Assembly: GCA_963920765.1 (NCBI GenBank)
Contig: OY987249.1
Coordinates: forward strand, 18,386,483 to 18,450,482
Reading direction: 5' to 3'
Origin: Ulota crispa
Taxonomy: Eukaryota; Streptophyta; Bryopsida; Orthotrichales; Orthotrichaceae
DNA length: 64,000 nucleotides
Under the pieces are notes generated by a model that saw nothing but the letters and a program-made list of their open reading frames with translations, ran no database searches and was not told where the DNA came from. The translations under genes and the position numbers were made by a program. This document shows, in pieces, positions 1-18,419 of this stretch; the first letter of the stretch is position 1, and every line of letters starts with the position of its first letter.

Positions 1-884
1 TATAAATGTCTTTGGATCATAATTTTCAAGTGTTTGTTTTGTTATGCATGTTACTTCCTTCTCCCTTTGTGCGTATGGTGCTTCTTTCTTGTTTTGTTCC
101 ACTCCTTACTTTAACTTTGATCATGAAGACAATGGCATGCACAACAAAATGAATAATTGAAAATCATGGTCCAAGGGTATTTGCGCAATTTTTGGAAAAC
201 CAAGGGTATAGGTAGATATACAAATGTGGTAAACTTTATGGGTGTCCATAAAAAAATTCTTTTTTATAATAGGGAAAATTTGATGGACACCTTTGAAGTT
301 TGCAATATGTATACATATGTCAATGGTTTTTCAGAAATTGCACAAATATCCTTGGACCAAAACTTTCAATCATTTGTTTTGTTGAGCATGTCACTTTCTT
401 CATGATCAATGTTGTAGCAAGGAGTGCAACAAACAAGAAAGAAACACCACATGCACTAAGGGAGATAAGATGGCATGTACAACAAAACAAATGCTTGAAA
501 ATTATGGTCCCAAAATATTTTTGTAATTTCTAAAAAACCATGAGCATTTATACAAGGGAAAATTTTGGGGATACCCCCAAAGTTTGTAATATTTACATAG
601 ATATCCTTGCTTTTTCAGAAATTATTCAAATACCCTAGCTTGGACCAAAATTTTCAGGCATTTGTTTTGTTCTGCATGTCACTTCCCTTCTTCCTTTATG
701 TGCATGTTTTCTTTTTTTGTTTGTTTCATTTCATTCCCATCTTCAACATTGGTTATGAAGAAAGTACAAGCTCAACAATTAAATACCTAAAATCTATGGT
801 CCAAGGGTGTTTGTGCAATTTCTGAAAAAGCAAGGATATATGTGTAAATATTGCAAATTTTAAAAGTATCCATGAAATTTTTCC
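1..884. repeat. Cluster of three inverted-repeat elements, family D
   Basis: Three head-to-tail copies of a roughly 300 bp element lie at about 1-262 (left end cut by the window), 272-556 and 557-884. Each has long imperfect terminal inverted repeats: the left end reads like GGAAAATTTNATGGATACCC and the right end is its reverse complement, ending in GAAATTTTTCC. A complete relative lies at 57040-57363. The short ORFs here only translate the repeat. No protein is recognised. Confidence 0.7.
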
Positions 885-904
885 TATATACAAATACTAC
901 AAAC

Positions 905-932
905 TTAACCCTTAACCCTTAACCCTTAACCC
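905..932. repeat. TTAACCC x4 tandem array
   Basis: Four exact units of the 7-mer TTAACCC. It resembles a variant of the plant telomere unit CCCTAAA but is not the same. The last TTAA is also the left flank of the inverted element at 930-1378, so the array may come from that element's end rather than from a telomere. Confidence 0.85.
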
Positions 933-1378
933 TTAAACAACCATAGGGAGTAGTATATACGCCAACGTATAATTGTCCTTTGCTACCAATAAGAAATTTT
1001 AATTTGGGATCTCAAGTAGCTCACTAGAACCACATTGATCTATTCTCCAACTTCTTTGTTGGTCTCAAATGTAATAGAGGTGTGGATCCATTCCAAATAC
1101 AAGAAAAATATCCCATATTGTATTGGTCGCAAAAGGCCTTTCGGTCAATTAAGGGCTAAATGATTGAGAGGCCCTTTGCGACCAATACAATACAGGATAT
1201 TTTTCTTGTATTTGGAATGGATACACACCTTTACTACATTTGAGACCAACAAAGAAGTTGGAGAATGGATCATTACGGTCTAATGGGCTACTTGAGATCC
1301 CAAATTAAAATTTCTTACTGGTTGCAAATGACAATTATACGTCACCCGTATATACTATGTCCTATGGTCATTCAAGGG
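930..1378. mobile_element. TTAA-flanked foldback element, inverted dimer
   Basis: TTAA (926-929) is followed by CCCTTAAACAACCATAGG, and the right end TCATTCAAGGG is followed by TTAA (1379-1382). The two halves are near-perfect inverted copies meeting at about 1155/1156. Each half matches the whole 226 bp element at 61365-61590, so this looks like two copies joined at their left ends. It has no coding capacity. Confidence 0.75.
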
Positions 1379-1382
1379 TTAA

Positions 1383-2596
1383 GGGATACCCATCAAAATT
1401 TTCCTTTTTAATAATAATAGTAACTATATTAGTGTTATTATTTATTTATTTATTTATTTATCAAATTTATGCTAAAATATGACGCAATTTTTTTAGGAAG
1501 GAAACATTGGACAAGTAAGCCTTCGTAGAGAGTGGACAACTTATTAAAACGTTGACAGTTTTTAAGAACGTTACGTTTTGGACGAATGTACTCACATCTT
1601 GAATGAATACGTCGTATTTCATCTGTATTTTGTATGTTTTTATCTAGGTTCATATATGCAAGTACATTCAAATTGTCAATCTCATGTGCCCAAACCAATC
1701 CAATGGACTTGATCTTGAAAGGTACCTTGGAAGACCCGAAGATAGTCTAGGGAGATTTTTCTTATTATGATCCCTCGTTTTACAGGAGGCGGGATAAAGG
1801 GAATCTCATAGAATTGATAAAACGTCATGTTTGACTAAATGTAAAAGTTCAAAGTCCAAAAATAGTATTCCATATGCCAAGCATTCGGAAACCTCCTAAT
1901 GCATATATTATATGCAAAGTATTAGGAGACCTATGCAAATCTCCGAACCTTTTGCACAACAAAGAATTAGGAAATGACTTTATGTTGTTATGCTCATTGT
2001 GAAATTGGTAAAAGTTTAAGAATTAAGAGCTTCTACCAAAATGAAGATGAAAGTAGTATAATTCTAATTTTTTATTTATTTTGGATAAATGCTTGGGAAA
2101 AAAAAATTCGGACAGGGACCAAATGGCATCCTTTTATTGGCCAGTATTCATGGTGGACACATGTGGGAATTATGCAAGTGGTCTTTTTGGAGCAATGTGC
2201 TGGAAGAATCGGAGGTTAAGGTAGGAGGCTCAAGAACCGGGCATCTGAGGGCTGAAACTGAACTTTGGGGAGGTGAAACTTCTTGAAATATTTTTCAGTA
2301 AATTTTTCTTGAAAGATAAGAGGAATTGACATCTAATCTAATTTGTTTCAAAAAAATTGGAGCTTTGTGAAATTAGATATGAAATTTTGAAGTGGAAAGG
2401 TCATAGGGCTCTAAAATCATGCACCTTCTCAAATGTACACTAGTGGTACATTATTGAAAACTCTGAAAAACATCATGTACGTGTCAGATACATTTTAGAA
2501 GGTGCACGGTTTTAGTGCCTGCACGGGTTTATGAGCCAACTACCTTAATTCATTGGTAGCTGGTGGGATAGGGAAAAAATTGGTTGCATTTCAAAT
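1383..2596. other. Intergenic, no gene recognised
   Basis: AT-rich DNA with only short ORFs that resemble no family I know. A small inverted repeat around ATGCACCTTCTCAAATGTAC lies near 2410-2510. A phrase at about 2218-2250 (aaggtaggaggctc) recurs near 31280, so part of this stretch is probably an old repeat. Confidence 0.5.
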
Positions 2597-2600
2597 TTAA

Positions 2601-4253
2601 CCCCTAAAGGACCAAAGTCCCCTCAGGGGACAAATGGGATTTTGGGCAGGTACCTATGGGTGATTGCAAGAATGACCTATACTACATTTTGTCCCCCTCA
2701 CCTTGTGCAGCTTTTTTTTTGCTTGTAACTTTTGCAAAAGAAGTCATATCGACTTGTCCTTTTAGAATAACTTGAACATGCAAGTTATTGATGTTCAATG
2801 ATTTTTAGGTGTTTTTTAAAATTATTTTGCTATTTTTAAGTAACCCCCAAATGGGTGTCTACCTTGGCCATTTTGGGGGTTTTTAGTACTATTTTGGGTC
2901 CAAAAAAGCTTTTCTAGGGCTATAAATCAAGGATGTTGTTTATGGAGCATGCTTACCGCATTTGTAAAAGGGTTTTGCAAAATTATAAATTCTATGGCAT
3001 CTACATTGTCTCAAAGTGGGCATCCTATCTCCCTTCAATGGCAAAATACAAAGAAATTCCTCAGCAAAGCAATTGTACCATGTGAATGTGTTTAATGGGT
3101 TCTCAAATGGCCAAATTTTTATTTTATTTTTTTGAATTATTTTACTATTTTCTGAAATGCAAGAAAGAAATTGGCTTTTTAAGGTGATTTTGTTTTGCGC
3201 ATAACTTTTAGAATAAAAAATTTCTATGTCTGAATTTTCACGAGTATGCTATTTTAAGTGTTTTACAAATTTTCCATATTTTATTTTATTTAAAAAAATT
3301 ATTCCAAAAGCTCAGTAGTACTATTAGTACTACTAGTATTAAGGGAGTTTGAGACAAAACAGAGAGGTCATTCTTGCAACTACCCCTATGGCTAATCTAT
3401 TTTTTGTGATTTTCTGAAACTTTTATTGAAGGTGAGGAATTCAAAGATCTACATGGTCATCTAACTTTTTCTTCATTCCGACATTTGATGAAGAAGTTAT
3501 GCATGAGTTTATGAAAAATGGTGTTCAAGGGGCAGCCAAAAATTTCTTTAAAAATTTCATTTTTTTCAAATAAAAATCTGAAATAGGTTCTTTAGACTTA
3601 TATAGACATGGGGAGCTTTGAATCATTCAATTTTGATACATGAGATGAAAGTTATGAGGAGTTTTTGTTTGCGGGTAGTTCTAGATTCTTTACTCTAAAA
3701 TAAACTTTGAAGTCCTTTATTTTACTCAATTTTCAATATTTTGAAAAAAAAACAAAACCAAAGGATTCAAATTGTTTATCACAACATTACGACTGTTGGA
3801 ATCTGCATTTTTCATTTTTATAATTAAATTCTTAACAATTTAGTGTTTTGACTCATTCTCTACTTCTTTTTACTTACTATTTTTTCCCATGTGTTGTATA
3901 GTTCCAATTGATTTGAAAATTCTCCCACGCATACCTAACTTGGTCTCCTACATGAGGAAAATAAACCTCAACTTTGTGTAGAGTAATTTTTTTGATGTAA
4001 GAGTGGTCAAAGCCTTCTGAAATTTCTGGGCAGCAACACAAAAAAACTCATTTGTGCAATTCAGATGTAAATATCTCACTCATTTTTGTGTAGGTTGAGC
4101 TGAAATTTTTACCACATGTACCTCTTGTAGTCCACTATAAGATCTTATGGTTGAATTCTTGTAAAAACTTTTTTTCTTACCATTGTACTTGCTTCCCCAA
4201 AAGTGGCAATTTTTTGCGTTTTTTACAGAAAAAATGGCTTGGTCCTTTAGGGA
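2601..4253. mobile_element. TTAA-flanked element, GGACCAA family, longest copy
   Basis: The left end is TTAA (2597-2600) then CCCCTAAAGGACCAA. The right end is TTGGTCCTTTAGGGA then TTAA (4254-4257). Its 1.65 kb interior has no ORF long enough for a transposase. The right half is the reverse complement of the interiors at 46855-47764 and 57742-58668, sharing for example the stretch around CTCCCACGCATACCTAACTT. It is a non-autonomous DNA element. Assignment to piggyBac rests only on TTAA plus CCC ends. Confidence 0.75.
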
Positions 4254-4257
4254 TTAA

Positions 4258-5147
4258 AGAATGTAAAACTGGATGGAAATTTTAAAAACTAGATTTCAAC
4301 CGGTGACTTCCAAGTTTGAAGGATATTTGACTGCCTCATAAATAATTACGGATTTTAGCTGGTCAATAAAAGTATTCACTGGCTAATACCCGGATAAGGC
4401 AAGGGTTACATCCAGTATCAAACCCAAAACCCTCTAGATATTAGCAAAGAAGATAATAATTTCTTAGTTCTCACCTTAATACCCAATGTGCAACAGTAAA
4501 TCATCGTTGGTGCACCCTCTATAACCATAAATTGTTGCCGCGGCTTTTGCAACGGTTGAGTTTATTCACTAGAATCACTACTTTAGGCATTGGTTTGTTC
4601 CCATCTCCCAATGAATTCACAATTTGTTACCCAATTATTTTTGCTTTGCTTGTGACTTTCTTGCTAAAAAACTTTTTTGATTCCTTGGTGAGGTTGATTT
4701 TTTACCTTATTGTGCTTCCAGAGTGTGGAGTCCTTGCAATATTGAACAAAGGCCAAATGAAGAGTTTGATAACATATGAGAAGAAGCTATCATCTTGTGG
4801 AAGAATGCCTTTAATTTTTGCCATTTATATTATAATCTAGAGCAATACCTTATAGGAGCAACTGAAGAATTATTTGAAGGTGACTTCTCAACTCTTTTTA
4901 TTTATGCAGTATTTTCATAACTTCTCAATTGCATCCTTGGATGAATGGAGGGATTCTTGGCCTTCAAATGGTGAGGGGCTATGCAAGGTTCAATTCCTAC
5001 CAAAATGCAATAATAAACAATGTTTTTGGTTTAAATTTGACTTTTTCTTATATGCATAACAAAAATTTAAGAATCTAACTCGTGCAAATTTCAATTTGGA
5101 GGAAATTAGCCAGTGGAAAATTGAAATTAATCGGACATTTTTTCTAA
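4258..5147. other. Intergenic, no gene recognised
   Basis: Unique-looking AT-rich sequence. An ORF of 102 codons near 4532-4840 is hydrophobic but matches nothing known to me and has no neighbouring exons. I treat it as chance. Confidence 0.4.
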
Positions 5148-5151
5148 TTAA

Positions 5152-5511
5152 CCCTTAAACGTCGGGCTAGTCATTGTGACCAACCCGGCAACAGTGCTGC
5201 TACAATACCGTGACAATGCACACCCTATAAGATTGCTCCTTAAAGTTGCAAAAGTCAACACTGCATGGTCCTATCATGAAAATTGCAAGAAGGACAACAT
5301 GGGACCTAACACTGTTTCTTTGAATCTTCTCACAATTTTGGTTACTTAAAAATAGGAATGTATTTGGCAAGGTTATGTTTACCATTTGTGATTGCCCATG
5401 TGTTTATGGTCACTTTTGAAAAAGAATCAAATGAAAACGACTAACCATCTATGCTATAGATGATTTTTTCAAAGCCAACTAATGAAAAACGTCCGCCTCA
5501 GCGTTTAAGGG
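5152..5511. mobile_element. TTAA-flanked MITE, AAACGYC family
   Basis: TTAA (5148-5151) then CCCTTAAACGTCGGGC on the left; GCCTCAGCGTTTAAGGG then TTAA (5512-5515) on the right; 360 bp. The sequence around 5280-5510, reversed, is clearly related to 32584-32820 (shared CCAAAATTGTGAGAAGATTC). Non-coding. Confidence 0.75.
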
Positions 5512-5619
5512 TTAAGAGGATGCCGGTGCCCGTTAAAAAAACTGGTTTGTTTTTGTGGAAGGAGGAAATTAGCTGGAGGTGCTCCAAAAATTTCCCAAAC
5601 ATTGTTCTGGAGCAACCCA

Positions 5620-5877
5620 AACACCATATTAGATAAATTGGGAAAAACAGTACATTTTGGGAATTCTAAGAATTAAGTTGATCAACTTAATTTGAGCTCC
5701 AGCATTTTTATTTTGGTACACGTGCCCTCACCTAAGAGGAGGAATTTGGGAGGGAAAAAATCTTAGTGGTTCATATTGAATCTGATACCTTTGAATCTGG
5801 TTTAAGGTGACATTTTGGGTTTACAATGGAGTACAAAATGGGACCCTTGTTTTTCCCAATTTATCTAATATGGTGTT
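5620..5877. mobile_element. Inverted-repeat MITE, family E
   Basis: About 258 bp with terminal inverted repeats AACACCATATTAGATAAATT / AATTTATCTAATATGGTGTT, followed inward by GGGAAAAACA. Related copies are at 25378-25630, 26724-26968 (right end lost) and, more degenerate, at 22599-22846 in PDC intron 1. Confidence 0.75.
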
Positions 5878-8011
5878 CCCATTTCTTTTAGGCAATTTGA
5901 AGCCAAAAGGCACCAGGCTTAAATTAGCTTTGGTGATTGGGCCCTTGAAAAAAAATGATAATTTTTTTTACATGAAGCCAAATTGTCTCCCTCCATGATA
6001 AAGTAATTGCCATGTGGCTTTGCATGTCACTCCTATTTTTGCCAAAGTTGCTAGTTGATTTTAAGGACAAAACTGCTGCATCGCGAGTGGCTTTGCCACT
6101 TTGCACTGGCGCATTCTTGCCTGTCACTTATTTCTCTTTGATTATCACTTTCAAAGCGCCATATTGCAAGCTCTTAAGTGTGCTTCCCACCTAAGTTATG
6201 GATTTCTTTACGTCAATGCAATCTCTGTAAATGTCCTCATTCCACTTATGTGATTGCCAATTTTGTAGTTGTGCTAGATACACGGTGCGTCAAAACTTAC
6301 AAAAATGGCGGTTGCACAGCAAGAGTGCAAGACAGTTGTTTATAGTAAAACTTTGAAGTTGTTGTTGTTGATGAGAAGCTTATGGAGTTACAATGTGCTA
6401 GTTTAGGGTTTTAGTGTGTGTTCATTGATGAGAGGCTTACGAAGTTACAATGTGTTGGTTTAGGATTGCGGTGTGTGTTTAATGGCTCTTTTTTGCTCAG
6501 TTGCAATATTATGTAGAGAGATTGTCATGTTTGTCTTGGGTTTTTGAAGTTATTGTTTTTTGTTAGGGATTTTGAATGCAAGCCTTGCCACAAGTAACAA
6601 AAATACATTGAAAATTGTATTACTATAACCATTGGGGAGCAAAAATATGTTGAATATTATATTACTGTAGGCGTTGAAATTATACTCCTCATCAAAACAT
6701 TTTACATGTACTTATATTCAAAAAATTTACTTTGTCGCCAAATTACTGCCTAAACTTTTCACTCAATAGCATACGTTTTCTCCTTGCAAATAAAAACAAT
6801 CGCCTGTCTGACTTTGTGTCTTTCAAATAAGGAACCATAGTGGCTGATGACCAAAAACGAAAAAAATGCCCTGTTCTGGAGTAGTGGTCGACTGATCATC
6901 ATAGAGTCTGACTTGTGACGTAATGAGGGAGGATTATAAATCTACTCATGATCGCAAGCGTACTGCTTCGGCTGACGTGGACTGTTCAGAGAGTCTCCAC
7001 AGCCACCAGACAGGAACATTTATATTGGAGCTTCTGAGACGCTTTTACCAAGTTTTGTCATTTTATTAGAGTTTTTATAAACTTTGAGCACCCTCAAGGC
7101 CAGGCCACACCAAAACAAAACGGCTTTTTGTAAAAAACAAGCGGCGGTGTTTAGTCGTTGTGTTAAAATAGATTCCTTGAATTTTCACACTTGACATTGT
7201 GGTTTGTTACAAACCGACGGTTTTGAGTCTTTGCAAATTGTTGTCTCTATCCTCCTATGCCAAAATGATGAGAAGGATGTCTTTCATAGAACAACGCATG
7301 GAACCTTGAGCAACGTGATTGTATTTCAATTTCCCAAAAATATAATTTACTTCATTTGTTCCAAATCAACTATTTTGGCCTATGTGGCCATAGTAATAGT
7401 CTAGTGGTTAAATAGGCCTTGCAACAAAATATTTAGGGTGAGTTACCGGTTTTAGGTAGACACGCTCATTTGCAATCGGTCCCCAATTTCGTATTTTTGA
7501 GGGTTTCACCACACATTATTGAACCCATAGTGGAGTAGTGAACTCTACTTGCACAAGCAAATCTTGCCACATGTCAGTTGCTAAACTTTGGGAGGGTTGG
7601 GATTGGGACCCTCAAGTGCCATAATAGGAACAGATCCAAACAATTTCAAGATTAGTCTAAAGTCACTCATAGGGACCCTACAAGCTACAACTTTGCCATT
7701 TAATATAAAATAATCTACAATACTTTTCTCCCCAAAAATTCCGTTACATGATAGCTTGTTGCAATACTAACCCTTTGGATTTTTTTCCTAAATTTTTTGA
7801 GACCTTGAGGTACCCCAAACCCTTAAACAGTTGTGTATGGGTGTGTCTACATTGGAACAAAATAAGCTTCAAATTGCCTGTGACCCTCCTTTGGAAGTTG
7901 ATGTGGTCTCTATCAACTTGGCCATATTTAGCACTATGGGCATGTTTTGTAATACACAAAATAGTGGTCTCTATTGCATGATTATCTTCACTATGACAAA
8001 CACTACATTCT
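5878..8011. other. Intergenic, no gene recognised
   Basis: No exon, RNA gene or clear mobile-element end was recognised. The short ORFs on both strands (for example near 5924-6194 and 7744-8028) overlap each other antisense and show no family motif. Confidence 0.4.
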
Positions 8012-8015
8012 TTAA

Positions 8016-8650
8016 CCCCTAAGTGCACAAGGCACCCAATTCAGGTGTTTACAAAACTTTGAAGATGAATATCTTATCAAATCACTATTTTTAGTAAAAA
8101 AATTCAATACATGCTTATTTGAAGATTGTTTTTAACATCAAAAATTTGATTTTGAAAATGAATGTTGATAATTTTTCTACTCAAGATTTTGTACAAGGGT
8201 GTTCACTGCAATCTTGAGTTTTTTAGTGTTGGAAATTTTGAAAATAAGCCTCAATTACACTAGAGCTTGGAGAAAAAATCCACATTAAAAATTCATTTAA
8301 AAAATATGTAGGAATAGATTTTGAAAGCAATAAATTGATTAAAGTTAGACATGTAATGACCTCAAACCTTGTATTTTTTTGGTGACCAACTTTTTATATT
8401 TGACATGTGAAATGAGGATTGAAAAACTTCAAATCACTTTGTTTAATACCCTCATGTTCAAAAATTATAGTCTTTCAACTTTTAAGTAATGTTGTTATGT
8501 TTTCTTTTTTCATGTAATCTTTGACATGTTTAGTTTAAATTTGTACGGTTACAAATGAAAGAAACTTGATGAAATTTATGATAAGGTTGATCACTTGTTT
8601 AGTTTCACAAAAGGTCCAAACACCTCATAAAGGCCTTGGGCATTTAGGGG
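8016..8650. mobile_element. TTAA-flanked element, ATGCCCAAG family
   Basis: TTAA (8012-8015) then CCCCTAAGTGCACAAGG; right end CCTTGGGCATTTAGGGG then TTAA (8651-8654); 635 bp. The interior is the reverse complement of 49356-50004, sharing the stretch around TTCACATGTCAAATCT. Non-autonomous. Confidence 0.8.
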
Positions 8651-8827
8651 TTAAAATCTTGTGAGGTCCTTTGCCACTCCACAATTGACAAGGCTCCCAA
8701 ACTCAAAAGTAGAACTAGTTTGGGGTTGAAGTACTTGGCCCTAGGATGAGGTACCACTAAGCTTACAAGTAAATGATTTGGAAAGGAAACTAAATTGCAA
8801 TTTGCCTTGTGCTTTTCTGATAGAGGT

Positions 8828-8946
8828 CACTACAAGAAAATCATGATCAATTCTACAAAAATTATAACCTAATCTATAATATACTATAAATTAGGTCCCA
8901 ATTTTTGTCAACTTTTTGTAAATTCGACCATGATTTTCTTGTAGTG
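8828..8946. mobile_element. Small CACTA-like hairpin element
   Basis: A 119 bp element with ends CACTACAAGAAAATCATG and its near-exact reverse complement. CACTACAAGAAA is the classic terminus of plant CACTA (En/Spm) elements. A second copy of 123 bp lies at 38794-38916. The 3-bp target duplication is imperfect (GGT/AGT), so mobility by a CACTA transposase is inferred. Confidence 0.65.
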
Positions 8947-10890
8947 AGTTGTGTGAACCAACTTCCAATTGAGGGTGTCTTCAAGGCGCTTCACATCTAT
9001 ATCAGTAGAACGTGGTGTCCTAAAACTACCCTTGTTTTTATAAGTTGCCCTTGTTCTAATAAAATTACCCTTGTTCTAATAAAATTATCCTTGTTCTAAT
9101 AGAATTTCCTTTACTCCAATAGATTTTTTTTATAGAGATTTTCTTAATGGTGTGCAAGGTACTGTATGTGTTGGCGTTTTTAATGTATTGGTAATGGATG
9201 TTTTAGGGTAGAGACTTTTATTGGAGCATTGCTTATTTCGTCTCCAAAAATTTATAAGTAATTCGATAAAATGGAAGTGCTACATTTCTTTTAATTTTGC
9301 CACCTTATAGGATAAAGCCAATGAACGAATGTCCTTCCAAATATTCTTCATGCTGTTTATGACAACAAAGAGTTACTCTTCCTTAGCAAAAATGTTGGTG
9401 GAGTGAGGCTAGGCCAAAAATCCCCCTACACTAAAAGCATCCACTCTACATGTTTCTTCTAATACAAGGAACGTGTTAAATTTTTCAATTCACCAAAAGT
9501 GAGCATTTCAAAATACAGACGCTTTTAGAGCAATTCTCATTTCAATCATCTAAAAAGTAGAACCAATTCAATAAGAGCCTTACTTATTTATTTATTTGTC
9601 TAAATATATAAATGAAAATACTAAGTGGGAATCTAACCCTCATTGACTCCGTGCCTTTTTGTAGAACCTTTTAGAATTTTTACATGGAAGTTGAAGCAAT
9701 AAAAGATGCTTTAGATGTAGAACACCAAGCATTCTTTGACCATGTCCTTTTTTAAAATCTTCTAAAACTTTTTGGTGGAAGTTGAAACAACAAAGAATGC
9801 CCCAAACATAGAACACTAAACACCCTTCAACCTTGTTTTTAGAAAACCAACAAAATGCCAATATCTCCCAAGCAAAGTTTAAAAGTAGCATTGTGATAAA
9901 GGCCTATTTTTGGTTTCAAAAGAGGACTAAAATGATAGTGCACCAAGGCTAGATTTTGAACCAATTATGAAATATTGATTTTCTATGAAGTACATTATGA
10001 TTAGATTCTAGACCACTTGATTTGTGAGATATTGATTTTTTGTAAAGTTGCATATTGCATTACCCATACATGTCCAATTCACCCAAAGTGTGTGCTTGTA
10101 TACTATAAATATATATATAAAAAGTGGGTTGAAGGTGGCTTTTATTTGTTTTATAAGGAGAGACAACTCAGAATTGTTTGGAGTAAGCAACCACTTGAAA
10201 ATCCGGACCGATGCTTAGAAGGGTTTTATGAACACTGTACCTTGGATACATATAAGTGTATGTGCAAGATTTCATTAAAAAAAAGAAATCCACCTTCGAG
10301 CTCCTTTACATAATTTTTACAAATTCAACTGCAAGTTATTTATAAATCTTAATTGTTTTAATTATCAGTTTTCATTAGATAAAAATTCTCATACTATGAT
10401 AGGTTATTTTCTTGGGATTGATTTTGAAATTTTTTTAATGCAAATTTGAATGCAAAATTTTGTTTAAATTTGAACAAATGGCATCAAAATCAACTTAGAA
10501 AAAATACATTTGTGCACAATGTTTTTTCTATTTGGGGTCACCATATTTCGTGTTGTGTTGCAATTAGATCTATGTCACTAATACCTCAATTGAGCTTGTA
10601 GTGTATTTTTTGGTTCATGATCAAAATGAGTATTGCTGCAAAGTTCAACTACTATTGTACACTTTGACAATAACGTTTTAGCATACAATTTCACCATTTG
10701 AGTTTTTTTTAGGCTCATTATTTTCTTACTTGGGTAAGTTTTACTCCATTCAATACTATTAGTTGAGTTTCTTCAAAAAATTTAAGGAAGCTGTGATCCA
10801 TTTAAGGCATGCAATTACACACAAGTAACATATTGGTATGTGTATGTATATACATGTGTGTGCAAAGTGTAGAAGGTTATGAGAGTAAGA
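8947..10890. other. Intergenic with short tandem repeats
   Basis: A degenerate repeat of about 21 bp (AAAATTACCCTTGTTCTAAT) runs through roughly 9018-9115. A segment of about 95 bp is duplicated in tandem at about 9652-9745 and 9752-9845 (shared GGAAGTTGAARCAAYAAAGA). No gene recognised. Confidence 0.5.
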
Positions 10891-11136
10891 GGTGCATAAA
10901 GTATTAAAGGGCACAAAGACATCCTTTCAAATCTAGAATGGCAAGTACCCATTGGAACCATTTTTGACACAAATATCTTTGAGTTTTCAACGTTTAGTGT
11001 ATCTTGGCCGACACCCCAAGCTCAAGAATTTAGTCATAGGCTAACATTGAGCAAAAACAAGTCATACTTTCTAAGAGAGAGTGTAGAAGTAGTTGGAGAG
11101 AGAAAATTAGAGTGCGCATTTGATTGGGTGTTAGCC
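10891..11136 (+). promoter_or_regulatory. Presumed ADH promoter and 5' UTR
   Basis: This is the sequence immediately upstream of the first ADH start codon. The last 80 bases are GA-rich (agagagagtg, ggagagagaaa), as often seen in plant 5' UTRs. I see no convincing TATA box and did not identify an anaerobic response element. The extent is a guess. Confidence 0.3.
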
Positions 11137-17559
<6,423 letters not shown>

Positions 17560-18419
17560 TTGTAGAGTTTTTTTTCCTTATAAACTTTGAATCATGTTTG
17601 CAATCTTAGTAAATTAGTAGTCAATTTACACAAGTGATGTAAGATAATTTCTATTCAGTTGAACGTTGCTTTGTGCAAAATTATATTGACAACTTGAATC
17701 TTGCCTATGAGATTTTGGCAAACTTATGGCTTTTGAATGAAGACATGGTATTTTCATATGATCAGCTCATTTAAACAATTAATAACAACTTGAGTGCATG
17801 AATCAAATAAAACTGTTTTGTTATTCTGAAGGCAACAAGAGGTTTCAAGCTTCAAAAGCCTCACCAATATTTGGCAAGAAAGAAAAAAAGAAACATATGG
17901 GAACTCAAAAATGAACAATACATAGACCAAAAATCACCGAGCCGACTTAACCCAAAAGCAGCATCCATGCCCACCATTTGGGAGAGCAGGGAAACACGCC
18001 CTTATTGCAATTGCAAAAACATGTGGCAAAAAACATGTCTGCATAGAGCTTATATTATGCACTAATCCTCCAAACTACACAAACGAAACCACTTATTTCT
18101 TCAAAAAAACTAACACGTTTATGCAAGCACATCAAAGTACTCAAATCTCCGAAATCATCCTTTACAAACATCCCAATAAGTGAAAAACTAGCATGGTAGG
18201 GTTGTCTCTTAGGGAAACACCCTGAAATCCGAAGCACAAAGATACAGATAATCCAAGTTCTAATGCTCTCCATGCCACACTTCAACTGAAGTCACAGAAC
18301 AGCTTTGTGACAACCAAGGCACCAAAACACATTTTATTTACGTTATCTACAAAATTGTTACATCTTGGAGCATTGTTGTTGAAGCGTTGATGGGGGTCTT
18401 GGGGGTGATGTTGAGTGGT
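17560..18419. other. ADH-PDC convergent intergenic region
   Basis: 860 bp holding both 3' UTRs and presumably both polyadenylation sites. AT-rich; an AATAAA lies near 17806. No third gene is visible. The small ORFs overlap antisense and show no motif. Confidence 0.5.

Noticed and set aside
4960..5010. tRNA-like T-loop sequence (GGTTCAATTCCTACC)
   Set aside because: No matching acceptor, D or anticodon arms. No other tRNA or rRNA was recognised in the window.
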